A stretch of DNA of 64,000 bases from Adiantum capillus-veneris (GCA_014529385.2 CM043953.1:111048549-111112548), one strand, 5' to 3'; positions 1 through 12,700 are shown, counted from the stretch's first letter. Numbers and translations: made by a program. The notes: a model not told the origin generated them from the letters alone.

Positions 1-82
1 ACACTAGTTTGGTCATAAAACAGGAGACTTTGAGTGTCCATTTTTAACAAATTTAGATTAAATACTACATGCATCACACAAT

Positions 83-1142
83 TGTTAGCAGGTCGCCGCG
101 ACGGACGTCTGCAGCATAGTTCTTTTGTAATAACATAATGTCAATATGAAAGAAAGCGACTCGGGATGGGGCACAGAGACTTAATGAGAGTGTCAATCTC
201 CACCAAAGTGAACTCAGAGGGCTACTCGTTCTACAGCAAAAGCAAATCAACCACTTCCTAGTCAGACAATCAGTATGTGTCCAATCTCACCACTCTAGGT
301 CATCACGCCTTTCTGGCATCCAAACAAATCCGGAATGCAACGAAACTTAAAAAGAGGTATCACAACACTTAAGGGCTCAATCCTACCAAGTTATGTCACC
401 ATCCGAGAAGGTACAAAAATGACGATCCATCACAAAAAGTGTGCAAAAAATTGAAACATAAGTACTTGAAAAGGTCCTCCTTAGGCATAAACACTTGTCC
501 ATGGTCAAAACATCAATAAACAACCATTTTAACCTCCAGATCAATGCATTTAGCTCACAAACAATGTGTCGCAAACCACAACAGAATTGAAAATGATTAC
601 ACTTAGATTGTAGAGCAAGAGACAAGGAATGCAATGTGTTATTCAAAAATGAATTCTGATTACCAGTTCAGGAGAAAAGAAGATTACAATTTGTAGCAGT
701 AAGAGGCCTCCACAATGCACGTTTCAAAATCCTTTTTGCTAATGATAATTCTCCTCTCAAAACTAAGGGTTTTGACTTTAAAAGTTCAGTGGGCTTTCCC
801 ACGGCCATCCGGCCTCTTACAAGGGTGTAGACGCGGAGAAGTAGAGAGGGTATTGTCTAGTTACATCACGGTTACAACTCATCCTAGGCTGAATTACATG
901 GATTTCTTCAAAAAATAGAGTGTTTACAAGGTTTGGTGTGCATATGCCTGTATCCACCAAACATTCCCTCCTTCCTATTTATTGCACGTCCTTGTGCACG
1001 CTGTCTCTGAGCGAGTCTACTACCTTATTTCGAGCGTTATAGTGAGATTTCTGAAGTTCTGAGCTCTTGCTTAAATCTCGACTTTGGTGGCCATCTCTCT
1101 AAAGGGATTATTACTAAGGGTACTTTGGTAGGCGATGTGTCA
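83..1142 (-). repeat. 3' LTR of element A
   Basis: Read on the minus strand, the LTR begins TGACACATCGCC right after a short G-rich tract (complement of 1143-1150) that follows ORF3, and ends in a GTCGCGGC...CTAACA stretch at 83. The ends of element B's LTRs also carry GTCGCGGC followed by AACA, which supports this boundary. A TATA-like ATAAATAG lies at about 974-983 on the minus strand. No second copy is visible in the window, so the ends are inferred from TG/CA termini and the G-rich tract. Bases 1-82 are flanking DNA with nothing recognisable. Confidence 0.65.
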
Positions 1143-1229
1143 GACCCCCGGTAGATATTTTTTCATTGGATTGAATATGGAAGAGTCCACTTCAAAGAAG
1201 CCTGTCATGAAAGCTTCTTCAAAGGTCTA

Positions 1230-4200
1230 CATGTAATGAGAGGGCAAAAACACGATTCTTGCATATAATCCCATGATGACATTCCTGCTTGAGATTTCCG
1301 TCTCCATATTCCAGCAAATGCTCCGTGTACCTTCGACAAAAACTTGCCAGGAATGCTCTGTTGCTTTGATATCATTGAAAGCTGTAATGCATGTGATGAT
1401 CATTTTGGCAATCTTTACAAGCATCTGACAGGTGAGATCTGGGATCTCCTTCATCATGTTGATTACCCCTTTTAGATTTTGAACCATGTAGTGCTCGGAT
1501 GGTGGGTTGTTATTGAGAGGTTTTGTGATTATCGGGTAGTTTAGCACTGCAGGTCTTTTGCTTTGCCAAATATAAAAATTATCCTAGGATCACCGTATGT
1601 TGATGGGACAGTAAGTGGGGTCAATCCTGAGATGCTGGGGAGCATTCCTGTAATAGGTTTCATTGGTTGGTCGTTGATCAAACCATTTTTTCCACCAGAG
1701 GGGTTGATTGTCTGAATCTGAACGATCGTAATAGGAACCTCCTTGTAGTCCTCTCTGATGTTTGGTACAAGTTCAGGAAGCATCTTTTGCTGCCATAATT
1801 TAACTTCTTGCCACATCAATGGCAGTGTGATCATCTCATGACCGTGATTCTTTACTACCTCATCTGGTGTGATCATGAGGAGGGCAGCCGATTCCAGCAC
1901 CTTCAGTTGATATTGCATATAAGCTTTGTGCGAAGGGTCCTTTACTTCTGAGATCCAACGTTGAATCTCATCCTTTGTCGACTCCGAAGTGGATGTCGTG
2001 GCTGGATCTCTAGATTCCTACGTTCCTTTTCTCGTGATGGTAGTGGCCACCTCTGTTTAATGAGCTTCAAACGTGGATTGTTTGAATCATCCTCCTTGCT
2101 CAAATTCCCCTCGGGCCTGCTGATATTTTGTCTGATCTTATCTCAAAGTTGCTAAATCCCCTCTTGCCTCAGCCAATTGCCTCTTAAACTCTTCGATTTC
2201 CTCATCCTTGGCCTGTTGTAGGGCCCTATGACTTGCCGTCATGATCTATCTGTCATATTTCTCTTGATTCATGGCTTCTTTCAACTCTTTGATTTCTTGA
2301 CTCAAGGAGGTAGATCTTGCAGTCGTCTTTGAGAAGGAGGGGGTCTCTTGTATGGCCAGGAGCTGAGTCAGAGATCTGCTAACCACCACATACGAGCCTT
2401 GTAGCTTCTCATTTTGTTAACTTTCTCTGGTTATCTCTTCCTCGAGACGTTGCTGCTCGACCTGCAATGCGAAGTTTGCCTCGTTAAGTTGTTGCACTTC
2501 CTTGTAATAGTAGGCTGCATTCTCATGTTCTCCTTGCAATTTCGATTGTTCTTGGAGTTGTGCCTTCTCTAGTGCCTCTATCTATTGCTTTAGCTGCAAG
2601 GACTCTGCTGCCATTTTAGATGCTTCTTTCTTGGTATCTTCTAACTCCAGCTCTCGTAGATTATAAAGAGCCCTTTGACATTGAAACTGTAGCTTGATCT
2701 GCTATAAGTGAGCGTCAATGTCAAAGGATTTAACTATCTCTGCTCCTTCCTCCATGGCCGCTTCTATCTTGGCCTATGCTGGCCTTTTTGACCCTGATTC
2801 GATTGTTCAACTACCTCAGATTTCTTTTCTCTTTGTTTCTAATCTTCTAGAGAAGCAGAGGTTGTGGCGGGCTTTGTTTGTGCGGACTCCGTTTCTTGAT
2901 TTGTTTTGTGTTCAGTCTGCTTTTCCTCCGCTCCTTGTTCTGTCAAGCCTTCAATTCTTTCCTTCCCTTTTTCCAAAGTCTCTAGAGTTGCCTCATCATC
3001 CTTGCGAGAACCAAGGTCTTGACCTTGCTGGTCCTGTGTGTTGTGTTGTGTTGTTCCTCTCCTTGCGAGTGACTTTCCTCTTTTTTGATTCGATTACATT
3101 CGTCAGATGATTCGAGATCATTGACACGTGGCTTCTTTGATTCTTCTTTTTGCCTTTGATCCATCTTTCGCTTGAGTTCATTGTGAATGCGTTGCCGCAT
3201 GGTGCTGGCAATCTCCCATTTTTCTTCAGCTTCCTGCCTCTTCTATTGCTTGATCCTTTCTAAAATAGATGTTTGCCTGCGTAGTAGTAGAATATTCTTG
3301 GCTTCATCCTCTTTTTTCTCATCATCCGCTTCTGTTCCTTGGGTTTGTTTTTTATCTTGCTTTTGCTGGTGAAGATTTTCCCTCAATGCCTGAGCTTCTT
3401 CCATTGTCCTCCTGGCATGAGTAATGGGGATAGCCTCTACCACGTGTGAAACTTTTTTTCTCAACCGGGTATATCCAAGTGTGTATGGGCTGTCTTGCTC
3501 CTCCTCTGAGACTGATACTCCGAAGGAGTGTCTCTTGGGTGGGACCCTTCTTCCTACCTACTCTGAGCATCTGACTCGGTCTTCTTGCTGTCAGAATCCT
3601 TTAACGGTGCACTTTGCCTCGTCTATTTGACTTTTGGTTTTGGCCTTGTAGAAGGTCCTACCACTGATCTTAAAGATCTTTATGATCTGTGGATCAGATC
3701 TATCTATGCTTCAGCAGGTGGTAGATCCTTGATCATTCCCAGTTCCTGATCGGCAATACATGTTAGCATTGGTCCCCCATTCATGTAAGCTTTACTTTTT
3801 TGACTCCCTTTTAGATTTGCTTCCACAATAGTGTCAAGAAGCTAGTTGCCAAAATCAAAACTGGCCACCCTGCCTTCAGCCAAGCCCATTGCCATTACCA
3901 TGGCCATGTGCAACAAAGGTTCAGTATATCTGAGCGGCTTCTGCACCTTGAAATGTTGCAATATAAGGCGCAATGGCAGTTTAGTTTCTAAGTATATCAG
4001 ATATTGATATTGCCTTGTTGCTTCAAAAAGGCTTTATCATTGTCTATTGCCTTCGTCTTCTGTAGGAGATTGTGCGTCCCTTGCAGTAGGTGGAGGGCTT
4101 CATTGATAATTTCAGTTGTGATCTTTACCTTGACGACTGTCCCATCCTTGTCCATCAGAGTTTCTTCCCCATTGTACTGAATTGAACTTATGAGCTCGTG

Positions 4201-4490
4201 AGCTCGTCTGAAGTCCGTACCCCAAGGAGGCAGTCGTAAGAAGTTGTCTAGCTGTAGGTACTTTCCCCCTGCTTGCACTTCTGGCTTTTGGTTCAAAGTC
4301 CACATTTCTTGTGGAAAGATTGTGGCCTTTACTATTTCTCTGTCTGTTGCTTGAAACCTTCCAATGAAGATGTTCACTGGAATTGCTTCAAGTACCTGTT
4401 CGGTGATGTGAGCTTTCTCATTGGATGAGATATTGGTTATCTCATAGAGTGCCGCACTCCACTTCCTTTGTGCTTTCCTTTGAGGCATTT
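1230..4490 (-). pseudogene. Element A ORF3 (extra 3' ORF), broken
   Basis: This is a long decayed reading region downstream of pol. The N-terminal part (about 3750-4490, probable start near 4488, MPQRKAQRK) is globular. The middle (about 2100-3700) is rich in E, K, Q and R and coiled-coil-like. The C-terminal part (about 1230-2050) contains segments such as PDLTCQML and RIVFLPSHY. The same three-part order occurs in element B ORF3 (43283-46801), where the matching segments read PDLSCIMM and RIMFLPSYH. Its position corresponds to the env-like ORF of Athila elements, but I see no signal peptide or membrane segment, so I do not call it an envelope. Function is unknown. It is broken in roughly ten places and is a fossil. 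Confidence 0.6.
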
Positions 4491-4684
4491 TGTTGTCAAT
4501 TCTAGGATTGAAAATAGGTTTTAGCCAATGATCAGAACTGTCGGAAAGTGTAAACTCAACCATAGAATGAAAAATGAGCATAACTTTGTCAAAACTACTC
4601 CAAATTTGACCAAATTTCACTAGTGCATCTAGGATTACTATAGGAGCAAGAATGTAATGTAACAGATGAATTTTGGCAAAAAGG

Positions 4685-5920
4685 AACATAGATCGCGATC
4701 CATGTTGGGAAGAATTTTGAAATTCTAACTCTGGGAAGTTATTCCTGGGCATATGGGGATGCTACTGAGCAATTTTCTTTGGATTTAGGGTTGAAGGTAC
4801 ATGGATCATGATCCATGTTGGGCAACATTTTGGAGATCTGATGATACTATTTGGTAGGGTTCATCTAGATTATGCCTTGGTCCAAAAGTTTTGGGATTTG
4901 GATCAATGCTTTGACACTCGGGCTAATTGTTGGAAACCTTTTGCAGACTTAGAGGTTTTTGGCATTTTGAAGTGGATTTTGGGATTCAAATGGCTTGAAA
5001 CTCCATGGCTTGGATTTATTTAACATACTATACTAAATCAAATGGCATGGTTTTACTTATATTGGGCAAAAAGGTACATGGATCGCGATCCATGTTGGAC
5101 ACAATTTTGATACAGTTCTTGTGCACATTTGTTCCTATAGGTTTTCCTAGTACACTGGTGAATATTTTCAGCTTTGGACATGTTTTTCCTTAGTTTGCCC
5201 CCTTTTCCAGTTTATGGCCATTTTTTTCCGTTTTGACCATATTTGTTTCTGGCAATCATTTTTGGACTCATGTTTTGCCTGAGATCTATCATTGTTTTGA
5301 TTTTTGATGATTTAGGTTTGTAGTTCATAGCTTTGCTTGGCTCCTTGGCAAATTCTACAAGACATTGAATTCTTTTGAGAAGACAAATTGAATCCTGCAA
5401 TTTTCACCATTTTGCAAGTAAACCTTTGCGTAGTTTTGATTCTACCACCATCCTTAGGTTACATTTTCTTGTTTATAGACTCCGAGGAGAGTGTGAAGTC
5501 TCCCAATTGACTTTAGCAATAATTTGAAAACTTGTCAGGACTCTCAATAGCTTTTCTTTATGGGTCTTGCTGGCATCCCAGCATTTGACCTCTCATGAGT
5601 TTTTCTTTGAGATCCCACCTTTTTTTCCTGTGAAAATGACCAAAAGACCATTTGTAGACTGAAAGTAGCAATCCTAGAGGATTTGATGATCTTAAGAGTA
5701 CTTCTTGTGATCATTTTGCAACACAAGTACTTTTTGTACATTGTCTAGCTAGTGAGCCACTTTTACCCTGATTTTGGCAAAAAGGAACATGGATCGTGAT
5801 CCATGTTGGGATGAATTTTGAAAAACCAATCATAGATTTTTGTTCCTTGCCAAGTGTGGGTTCTCCTGAACAATTTTCTTTGATTTTAGGGTTTGGGGAA
5901 CATGGATCATGATCCATGTT
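4685..5920. repeat. Palindrome array A: ACATGGATCGCGATCCATGT family
   Basis: Five near-identical 22-bp dyads lie at 4685-4706, 4798-4819, 5075-5096, 5786-5807 and 5899-5920, in the non-coding stretch between the pol tail and ORF3. The inner 20 bp is a perfect inverted repeat with arms ACATGGAT and ATCCATGT. The core is CGCG (4685, 5075), CGTG (5786) or CATG (4798, 5899). Sites 1-2 and 4-5 are both 113 bp apart and share flanking sequence (GGCAAAAAGGAACAT before, TTGGGA.GAATTTTG after), so the sites belong to duplicated units. The role is unknown. It could be a protein-binding dyad, an RNA hairpin or a repeat by-product. Confidence 0.85.
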
Positions 5921-6860
5921 TCACCACTTTTCTCTGTTGTTTCTACCCTACCTAATTCTGTCAGCTAATTGGGATCTACTGTCAAATATTTTTGGTTTTT
6001 GATTGGTTTTGGACTTCCTCAATGGCCCTGTTAGCTTGCCGATTTTGTGACTTTGTACTACTTTCATCTGTTGTTTTGTCATTGTTGATGCAGTATGGGA
6101 CATACACGCATGCTCTTGCAAGGTTAATGATCATACCTGTCAAATCTGGTGTAGTAAGATCCACCGAGGTGGTCGCAGCGGCGGGCAGAAACAACTCCAA
6201 AAATTATATGCTGTTGTGCCTCTCTCTCTCTCTGTCTCTCTCTCTGAATGCAAATGAGCTTATGTTGCCCCATTTGACTATATGTTCCTAGTCTACCTGA
6301 AATGACCCATTTGTACTTACCTCCATTGATCATATCTTGTTGTTCATATCACCTGCAGTTCGAACAGTTCGTCATTCTGACATTCGATTTACAAATGGCA
6401 TTTGATCTGCAATTTTGATCCTTCAAGAGTTGGCTCAAAATTCATCTTGTGTCGAATCTTTCCATATTTGCCATGTTCAAAGTCCTTGTTTTGAAGTTTT
6501 GGCGTTTGCTTTCAAAAGTCAATTTTGACTTTCTTGGTTCAATTTATCAAATTTTTGTTGATTATCTGTTCTTTTTTACTTTTTTGTAAAAGAAAATTAT
6601 TTACAATGACTATTAGTCGGGCAAAAATTAGCCAAAATTAGTTTCGCCTCCCTTATATACATACTCTTATTCTGGTATTAGATGGTGACGGTATGGCTCA
6701 TGATTATGCCAACTAAGAGTTTCTAAGGCTATAAAAAACTTGTTTTTTAAATAAAAAGAAAGGAAAGAAAAACAAACGAAGTAAGATGATAATAATAATA
6801 TATAAAAATGATAATAATAATATATACAAATGATAATCCTGCCGCATTTTCTTGCCCTTC
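5921..6860. other. Non-coding stretch of element A between palindrome array and pol tail
   Basis: There is no supported gene here. It holds a CT-rich microsatellite at 6219-6245 and AT-rich, low-complexity sequence at about 6720-6840. Short ORFs on both strands have no recognisable content. Confidence 0.5.
6219..6245. repeat. (TC)n microsatellite
   Basis: An uninterrupted TC run except for one G, 27 bp long, lying inside element A. Confidence 0.9.
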
Positions 6861-7510
6861 CTAGAGTGATTCGTCCCCGACAAACATGTGTCGGAGTTCT
6901 TGGGAACAAAGTGTGTGTCTATGCATAGCCGTATAGTGTGGCTCTATGATGTTGATGGAGGATATGCATGGGGAAACAAAATGTTGTGCAAGAGAGAGGT
7001 GCTGAACAATATGTTCAGTGGCTATTGGTGGCGAGGTTTCCTTGAAGCTGCGTGGTTCGAACAATAGTAATTGGAGAAGAAACACTTTGCGTTTGACTGT
7101 GACCTCCAAAAGTTGTGATGTTGATGGTTGTGTTGCTTTTTGGCTTTGTTTTGGTCGCCACTGAAATTGCTTGGGTTTGGATTTTCTAGAAGAGGCATCA
7201 TGCGAGCGAGTTTTTTTTGGTTGCCATACCCCACTTGACAATGTTTGGTTATCAAAGATAGTAGTCCATTTGCTTAGGTTGTGTGACAACAGCTGTGGGT
7301 AATTTGTGGAGGTTTGATTTCTGTGTAGGCAATGTAGATTGACGTGTATTGGTTTGTCGTTTTGCTATCCACAATTGCCTAGGATTGGTTTTCATGATGG
7401 ATTTTTTAACCCATATTTTCTTGACCACGGTTGTGGAATATCGCTGAGTTGGTGCATGTGGAGATGGTAGAGGTTCCCATACATGGTCCGTTTGTATGGA
7501 TGGCATGGCG
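6861..7510 (-). pseudogene. Element A basic, Q/N/K-rich tail after second protease-like domain
   Basis: Minus-strand reading frames here are rich in K, Q, N, T and H (for example NKAKKQHNHQHH) with a short KKIWVKK segment. Element B has a comparable basic, Q/N-rich tail with KQIWIPK in the same position (40400-41290). Composition suggests nucleic-acid binding, but no named domain is recognisable. Broken; fossil. Confidence 0.4.
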
Positions 7511-7545
7511 AAAGATTGGCCCTCGTGTTCGAGGTGTTTGTCTTG

Positions 7546-7860
7546 CTAGTTTGGCGTGGCTTGATAAGTGCGCATCCACGACACTCCAAGAATAACTGCT
7601 TTGTTAAGATGTTGATCTTCGACCACATGAAATTGATGAGGATAAATTGTTCCAGCAATGGTGATTGGTAAATGTATGTGGCCCAGACTGTCCATAGTGA
7701 CTTTGTTTGCTACTTTGAACCCCATAGTGTTTGGCATGAGAGGTTCCCACGTGATTTTTTTGAAAGTGGAGTAGTTAACCACATTAGCTTTGACCCCTAT
7801 GTCCACTAATGCTCTCTCAGTGGTGCCATGGGCAAGTTGTAAATGAATGCATAGATCCAT
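7546..7860 (-). pseudogene. Element A second retropepsin-like domain
   Basis: This minus-strand frame lies downstream of the integrase and has the outline of a retroviral-type aspartic protease. The segment RALVDIGVKANVVNY sits where the catalytic D-S/T-G-A motif would be, followed by a strand-rich middle with FHVVED and then VILGVSWM, resembling the ILG.. W motif near the C-terminus of plant retropepsins. Element B has the matching domain with LLDFGAQENLISY and FYVVED. A normal protease also exists between gag and RT (12209-12700), so this is a second copy. Activity is doubtful because the catalytic motif is not canonical. Fossil. Confidence 0.6.
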
Positions 7861-7986
7861 TCCTCTTAACCATGTAGCTGCCGTTTGTATGGATGCTATC
7901 GGAGAAGTCTCAATAGAAACGTTCTATTGTGCTTTCCTCTCAAAGTTTGCTTGCTCTTTGCGCTTTAAAATTCTGAGTTTGGCTTT

Positions 7987-9546
7987 CTATTGTGCTTGTT
8001 CCTGAATGTCGTGTGCTTGACGTCGGTGCTGAGCTGTTGTATATAGTGTTGTGAGTTCTTCTGGTGTTAGCGAAAAAAGATATTTCTTTAATTTGTAGCC
8101 ACTCGTCCAAATAGGCATCTCCTCTCCTGCTAATGCTGCAAGCTTGATGGCACCACTTTGCGATATATCATGTATTACAAAAGGCCCCATTCCTCGCTTT
8201 TTGAGTTTTTTGGAGTGTTGTTTGAGGGTATATATAAGAAAGTAGTCCCCTTCTTGAAACTCCTTGTCAATCACGTGTTGATCATGGAAAGCTTTCATTT
8301 GTTTTTTTTAGCATATATCCCAGCTATCGCTCTAAGTCTGGTTTCATCTAATTTTTCTAGGGTGTCTAATCTCTCCGATAGCTCATGGCCCATCCATCCT
8401 AATTGCGTTGCCACTCTTAGGGTTTTGATTAGGAATTACGGTGGTAGGATTGCATTAATCTCGAATACCAGGTTAAAGAGAGTCGTTCCAATGAAAGTTT
8501 TAAAAGCTACTCTGTAAGCCCATAAGGTTGTGTGTAGCTTTCGATCCCAATCATTTCTTAAGTCACTGACTATTTTGGTGAGTACGGTGCATAAGATTTT
8601 GTTGGTACTCTCTACACGCCCATTAGCTTGCGGATGATAGGGTGCCAATTTGTGATGGACCACCATGAATTTGTTGAGGAGGCTTTCAATAACTTTGTTT
8701 AAAATGTGTGTTCCCCTATCACTCACTATTTTTATTGGTAGTCCATATCTCGTAAAGACGATTTTCAAAAAGGAGCTGAGCTGTTGTTCTTGCATCATTT
8801 TTTGGGGTTGATTTTGCTTTTGCCCATTTCATCATGTAGTCTGTTGCTACGATAATGTATTGTGCGTGTGTCCTGTATCCTGGAGGTATGATGGGACCAA
8901 TGAAGTCAATGCCCCATTTGGCAAAATCACATACACCCATCATTGGCCTCAGTGGAATTTCATATCTCCTTTGGGGTGGTTTTGTGCGTTGACATTCATC
9001 ACAATGTTTGACATATGTCTCTGCATCCATAAACAGGGTTGGCCACCATATACCTGAGTGTAGCACGAACCTTGCCATTTTATTAGCATAGAAATCTCCC
9101 CGCGGTTGTCCTAAGTGTGCTTGTTCTAAGATAACATAATATTTTCTTTATGTAGCACACAGCCGTAGTTGTTTTTCCTTTCCCCGCCTATATAGTTGGT
9201 TGGCAATGAGCAGATATTGTTTGGCCTCTTATTCTACAGTTTTCATTCTTTCTTTGCCCCATTCCTCTAGAAAGGTCTAGTTTTTTAAGTAATCAACTAT
9301 GTGAGCACTCCATTTAGGTTCTTATACTACTCGAAACAGGGTGGCATGTTCCACTGGTGGTTGTTTTGTACAACTATTGCAGGATTTTACATACGTATGG
9401 ACACTGTGCTCCATGTTTGGCCGGTAGATGCCCAGTGTCCATAGCCATTCGCATCTCTGTGTCTCACCGTTGTGAAATCCCATATTTTGTGTATGATCTT
9501 GTTTGAGGTAGTATGTGGTATCTTCGGGCTGTACACATAGTCTCAA
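7987..9546 (-). pseudogene. Element A integrase with two zinc-binding modules
   Basis: Going 5' to 3' on the minus strand: a first zinc-binding module (about 9322-9546, ending CNSCTKQP after a YRPNMEH segment), a linker with HATLF, a second module (about 8960-9078, GIWWPTLFMDAETYVKHCDEC), then the catalytic core (KWGIDFIGPI, IVATDYMMKWA, SDRGTHILN, YHPQANGRVE: the D, D and E positions) and a C-terminal domain (about 7987-8298, GDYFLIYTLK, KRGMGPFVI). The family role is insertion of element cDNA into the host genome. Element B carries the same double module. Broken in several places; fossil. Confidence 0.85.
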
Positions 9547-9612
9547 TATCTCATTCTTACCGTGTTTGTACAGTCGTCCTGCTAAAAGCTAGAGATTTCA
9601 TGTTTGGTGGAT

Positions 9613-9898
9613 AATTGATGGTTGTCTTTCTATCTGCAATGAGCCAATTTTGAGTAGAGGAATGACCTCTCCACTCCATCTCATCACCATTTCGATGTTA
9701 AACAGATATGAATCAAGAAGGTCATCATCGACACCCTCAGGTGTCGATGATGGTTAATTGATGGTTGTCTTTCTATCTGCAATGAGCCAATTTTGAGTAG
9801 AGGAATAACCTCTCCGCTCCATCTCAGCACCATTTCGATGTTAAACAAATATGAATCAGATATGAATCAAGAAGGTCATCATCGACACCCTCAGGTGC
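9613..9898. repeat. Tandem duplication of about 142 bp inside element A
   Basis: The segment starting AATTGATGGTTGTCTTTC at 9613 recurs at 9755 with few differences. The second copy carries a 10-bp internal repeat (ATATGAATCA twice). Both copies end near GACACCCTCAGGTG. It lies between the RNase H and integrase parts. Confidence 0.9.
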
Positions 9899-11110
9899 TT
9901 CCCCATAAAATAGTCGTGAAAGATGATCTGCTCTTTTGTGTTTTTACAACTACCGTGAAGTCAAACTCAAGTAGTAGTATAAACCAGCGAACAATTCTTC
10001 CAGCATTGCAAGGTTTGTTTACTAGATATAGCAGCGCTTGGTGATCCACGAAGAAGACAAGATTGTTTGCTAAAAGGTAGTGTCTAAATTTCTTGACAGC
10101 ATAGATCATTTCCAGACCTTCTCTTTCCATAGTGTTATAATTTTTCTCTACATTGTTTAGTTGCGAACTAGATTAGCAAATGGGAAAATCCATTTTCTTC
10201 TCTCCTAGCTGGGCTAATATGCACCCGATGATGGCATAGGTTGATGCATCCACATGGACATGAAATATTTTGCTCCAATCAGAGGCTTGCAAAATTGGAG
10301 CCGAAATTAATTGCTGCTTCAATTTTTGGAAAGCTCGCTCACATTCCTCTGTCCATTCAAACTTAGCAATGAGGGCGTACAACGGCTTAGCTATTACTCC
10401 AGACATATATATGAAACGCCTGTAGTACCCACAATGCCTCATAAATGCTTGCACTTCTTTCATCTTCGTTGGTCTCGGAAGTGCAACAATTATTTGTACC
10501 TTTTCTTGATCAGTTGAAATTCTGTTTTTGGACACAATGTGGCCCAAAATTTTACCTTGTCTTACCATGAAGATGCATTTTTCCGGGTTTAAGAAAATAA
10601 GGTACGTTCTTCATTTTTCAAAGACTTTTCCCAGATGAGTGATGTGCTCCGTCGATGAGAATGAACACAAATATCGTCCATGTAGATATCCTTAAATTGT
10701 CTGAGATATTCTTTGAATGCGTGGATCATTAGTCTTTGAAATATAGGTGGGGCATTGGTCAGGTCAAAAGGCATTACCCTGTAGGCAAATATACCCCACC
10801 CTGTCACAAAAGCTGTCTTATGTTGATCTTCTGCTTTAATCGTCAACTGGCTATAGCCTAAGAATCCATCCAAGAAACTATAGGCCTCTTTCCATGCTAC
10901 CCTCTCAATAACATGATCTATTACTGGCAATGGATAGTTATCATTGATGGTGGCTGCATTTACCTCTTTGAGTTTTACACAGGCACGCAGTTTGCCATTC
11001 TTCTTGGGTACCACCACAATCGGGGACACCCAATTGGTGTGTTCAATCTCGTAGATAAACTCAACATCCTGATGTTTTTCTATCTCCTCCTTAATTTTCT
11101 TGGAAAAAGT
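9891..11110 (-). pseudogene. Element A reverse transcriptase and RNase H
   Basis: RT signatures on the minus strand: SPIVVVPKKNGKLR, NDNYPLPVIDHV, FLDGFLGYSQ, RVMPFDLTNAP and the catalytic YMDD (in DIYMDDICVHSH). These are followed by KILGHIVSKNRIS and the RNase H start with DASTYAIIG, then ERE GLEMIYAVKKFRHYL and VDHQALLYLVNK. This is the Ty3/gypsy RT-RH unit, which copies element RNA into DNA and degrades the RNA strand. It is clearly homologous to element B at 34600-35870. Broken; fossil. Confidence 0.92.
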
Positions 11111-11299
11111 TTCATTGTACGTGTAAGGACGTTGTCTGCGTGGTCTAGCATCACTCTTAAGGGGAATCGTGTGCTGACAGATCTCAAGATCTATCCCCTT
11201 TAGATCTTTTTATGACCATGCAAAGACATCTTTGTATCGTCTGAGTGTATCGACTAGAAGTTGCTCTTCCTCATCAGTAAGGTGCATGGCAATGTATGT

Positions 11300-12700
11300 C
11301 GGTTTAGGCTCCTCGCCTAGTTATTCTAAGTTGATGCATTTTTGGTCCCTTGGGATCTCGTTTGGGTATTTGCACCACGATTTTCCTATCCTGAATGGTA
11401 TACTTCTTATAGTGGGAAGGTGCATCAAATTTATCATCATTTGTTTCCTCATCAATTTCCATTTCTGTTGTCCAAAATTCCTTCAAGGCTCGCTTCAATT
11501 CATTGTATTTGATTTTACACTACATTTTGGACAGCTTAATCGATTTTTCGGTTTTGCTCTCTTTTTTTGGTTTTTGTGTGTTTGCCTCCTTTGATTTTGT
11601 TTTGGTTGTGTCAGGTTTCATGTATCTCATTGATATCATATCCTTGAGGCAGTCGATCACTTCTACTAATCTTAAGTACTACGTTTTTTCATTTAATAGA
11701 GGTATTGAGTCCTCGTTGTGCTTGTCTCAGTTGTTTTTGCGTTTATCTCGATATTTGTGTTGTCTTCGAGGATTTTGGTTAGGGAAATCATAGTAGATCA
11801 CCCATAGATCCTTTCGTTTGATGCTCTGACTTGAGCTACTAGACAACTCGTCGTCTGCGTTATCCTCTAGTGTCTTATCAGTTGAGTCTTGGAAATATTC
11901 TTCATCTGTTTGGTCAAGATATCTTACAGAGATTTCATCCACTATGCATCGGCACTCGGCAACCCCATCCTTGTCGTGGACTTCCCCCTCTAACTTCGAA
12001 GCTAGGCTAACACCCATCGTGTGGAATGGAATGATATCATACCCTTCCTTATCACAAAATTTGGTGAGGGTCACCTCGTTTACACAAACATCAAGAGTGG
12101 CTAGCTGTATTTGTTGGCATTCAAAAGGTTCAAACATCTCTTCTGGGAAAGGCTATGATATATATGCCTCGTCTTGAGCAGTCCTATCAAGAGTGCAATT
12201 TTTCTTTTTTAGACTTCCACATTCTGAAACTTCTTCTGCCAATTGGTGAGCTCTATTTTGAGCCAAGCCGGTATTCCTCCTTCTTGGTCAGTTGTGGAGT
12301 GCAATTCTTCTCTTGGGGTTATTTCTACGTCTCTATAGCTATGATCCGTGACACTAATTTTCGTAGTGACATCCTTGTTCCTTAGATAGATATAGTCGTA
12401 ACCCCAATCTTGCACCATTTTGAGCTGGCGCATGAATGGTCCGCCCAATATGATGTCGAACTTGCTGCTCTCATTGAAATTCATAGTAGCAAAAGTATGT
12501 TCATATGCAATGCCACAAGAGGTTACCACAATCTGCTCCAAGATGCCCATGGGTCTTTCTAGATACCCATCTACCAATTGAAGTTTCATTCTCGTCTTTT
12601 GGAGAGCAGGTTTTCCCCATTTTTTTTACATTTCTTTGGTAGCTATATCTATTCCAGCACCACTATCCAATATTGTTATCGACTTGACCTCTTTGTACTC
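11300..12700 (-). pseudogene. Element A aspartic protease and PR-RT linker
   Basis: ILDSGAGIDIATKEM (near 12630-12670) is a canonical retropepsin active-site segment. It is followed by SCGIAYEHTFA, FDIILGGPFMRQLKMVQDWG and YIYLRNKD (12209-12589). Downstream to about 11300 the frames read acidic linker sequence before RT, including DYDFPNQNPRR-like and SHYKKYTIQDRKI segments that match element B (33960-34400). The enzyme would process the Gag-Pol polyprotein. Fossil. Confidence 0.85.

Noticed and set aside
383-918. ORFs in the 83-1142 region
   Set aside because: They lie inside the 3' LTR of element A and have no recognisable protein content.
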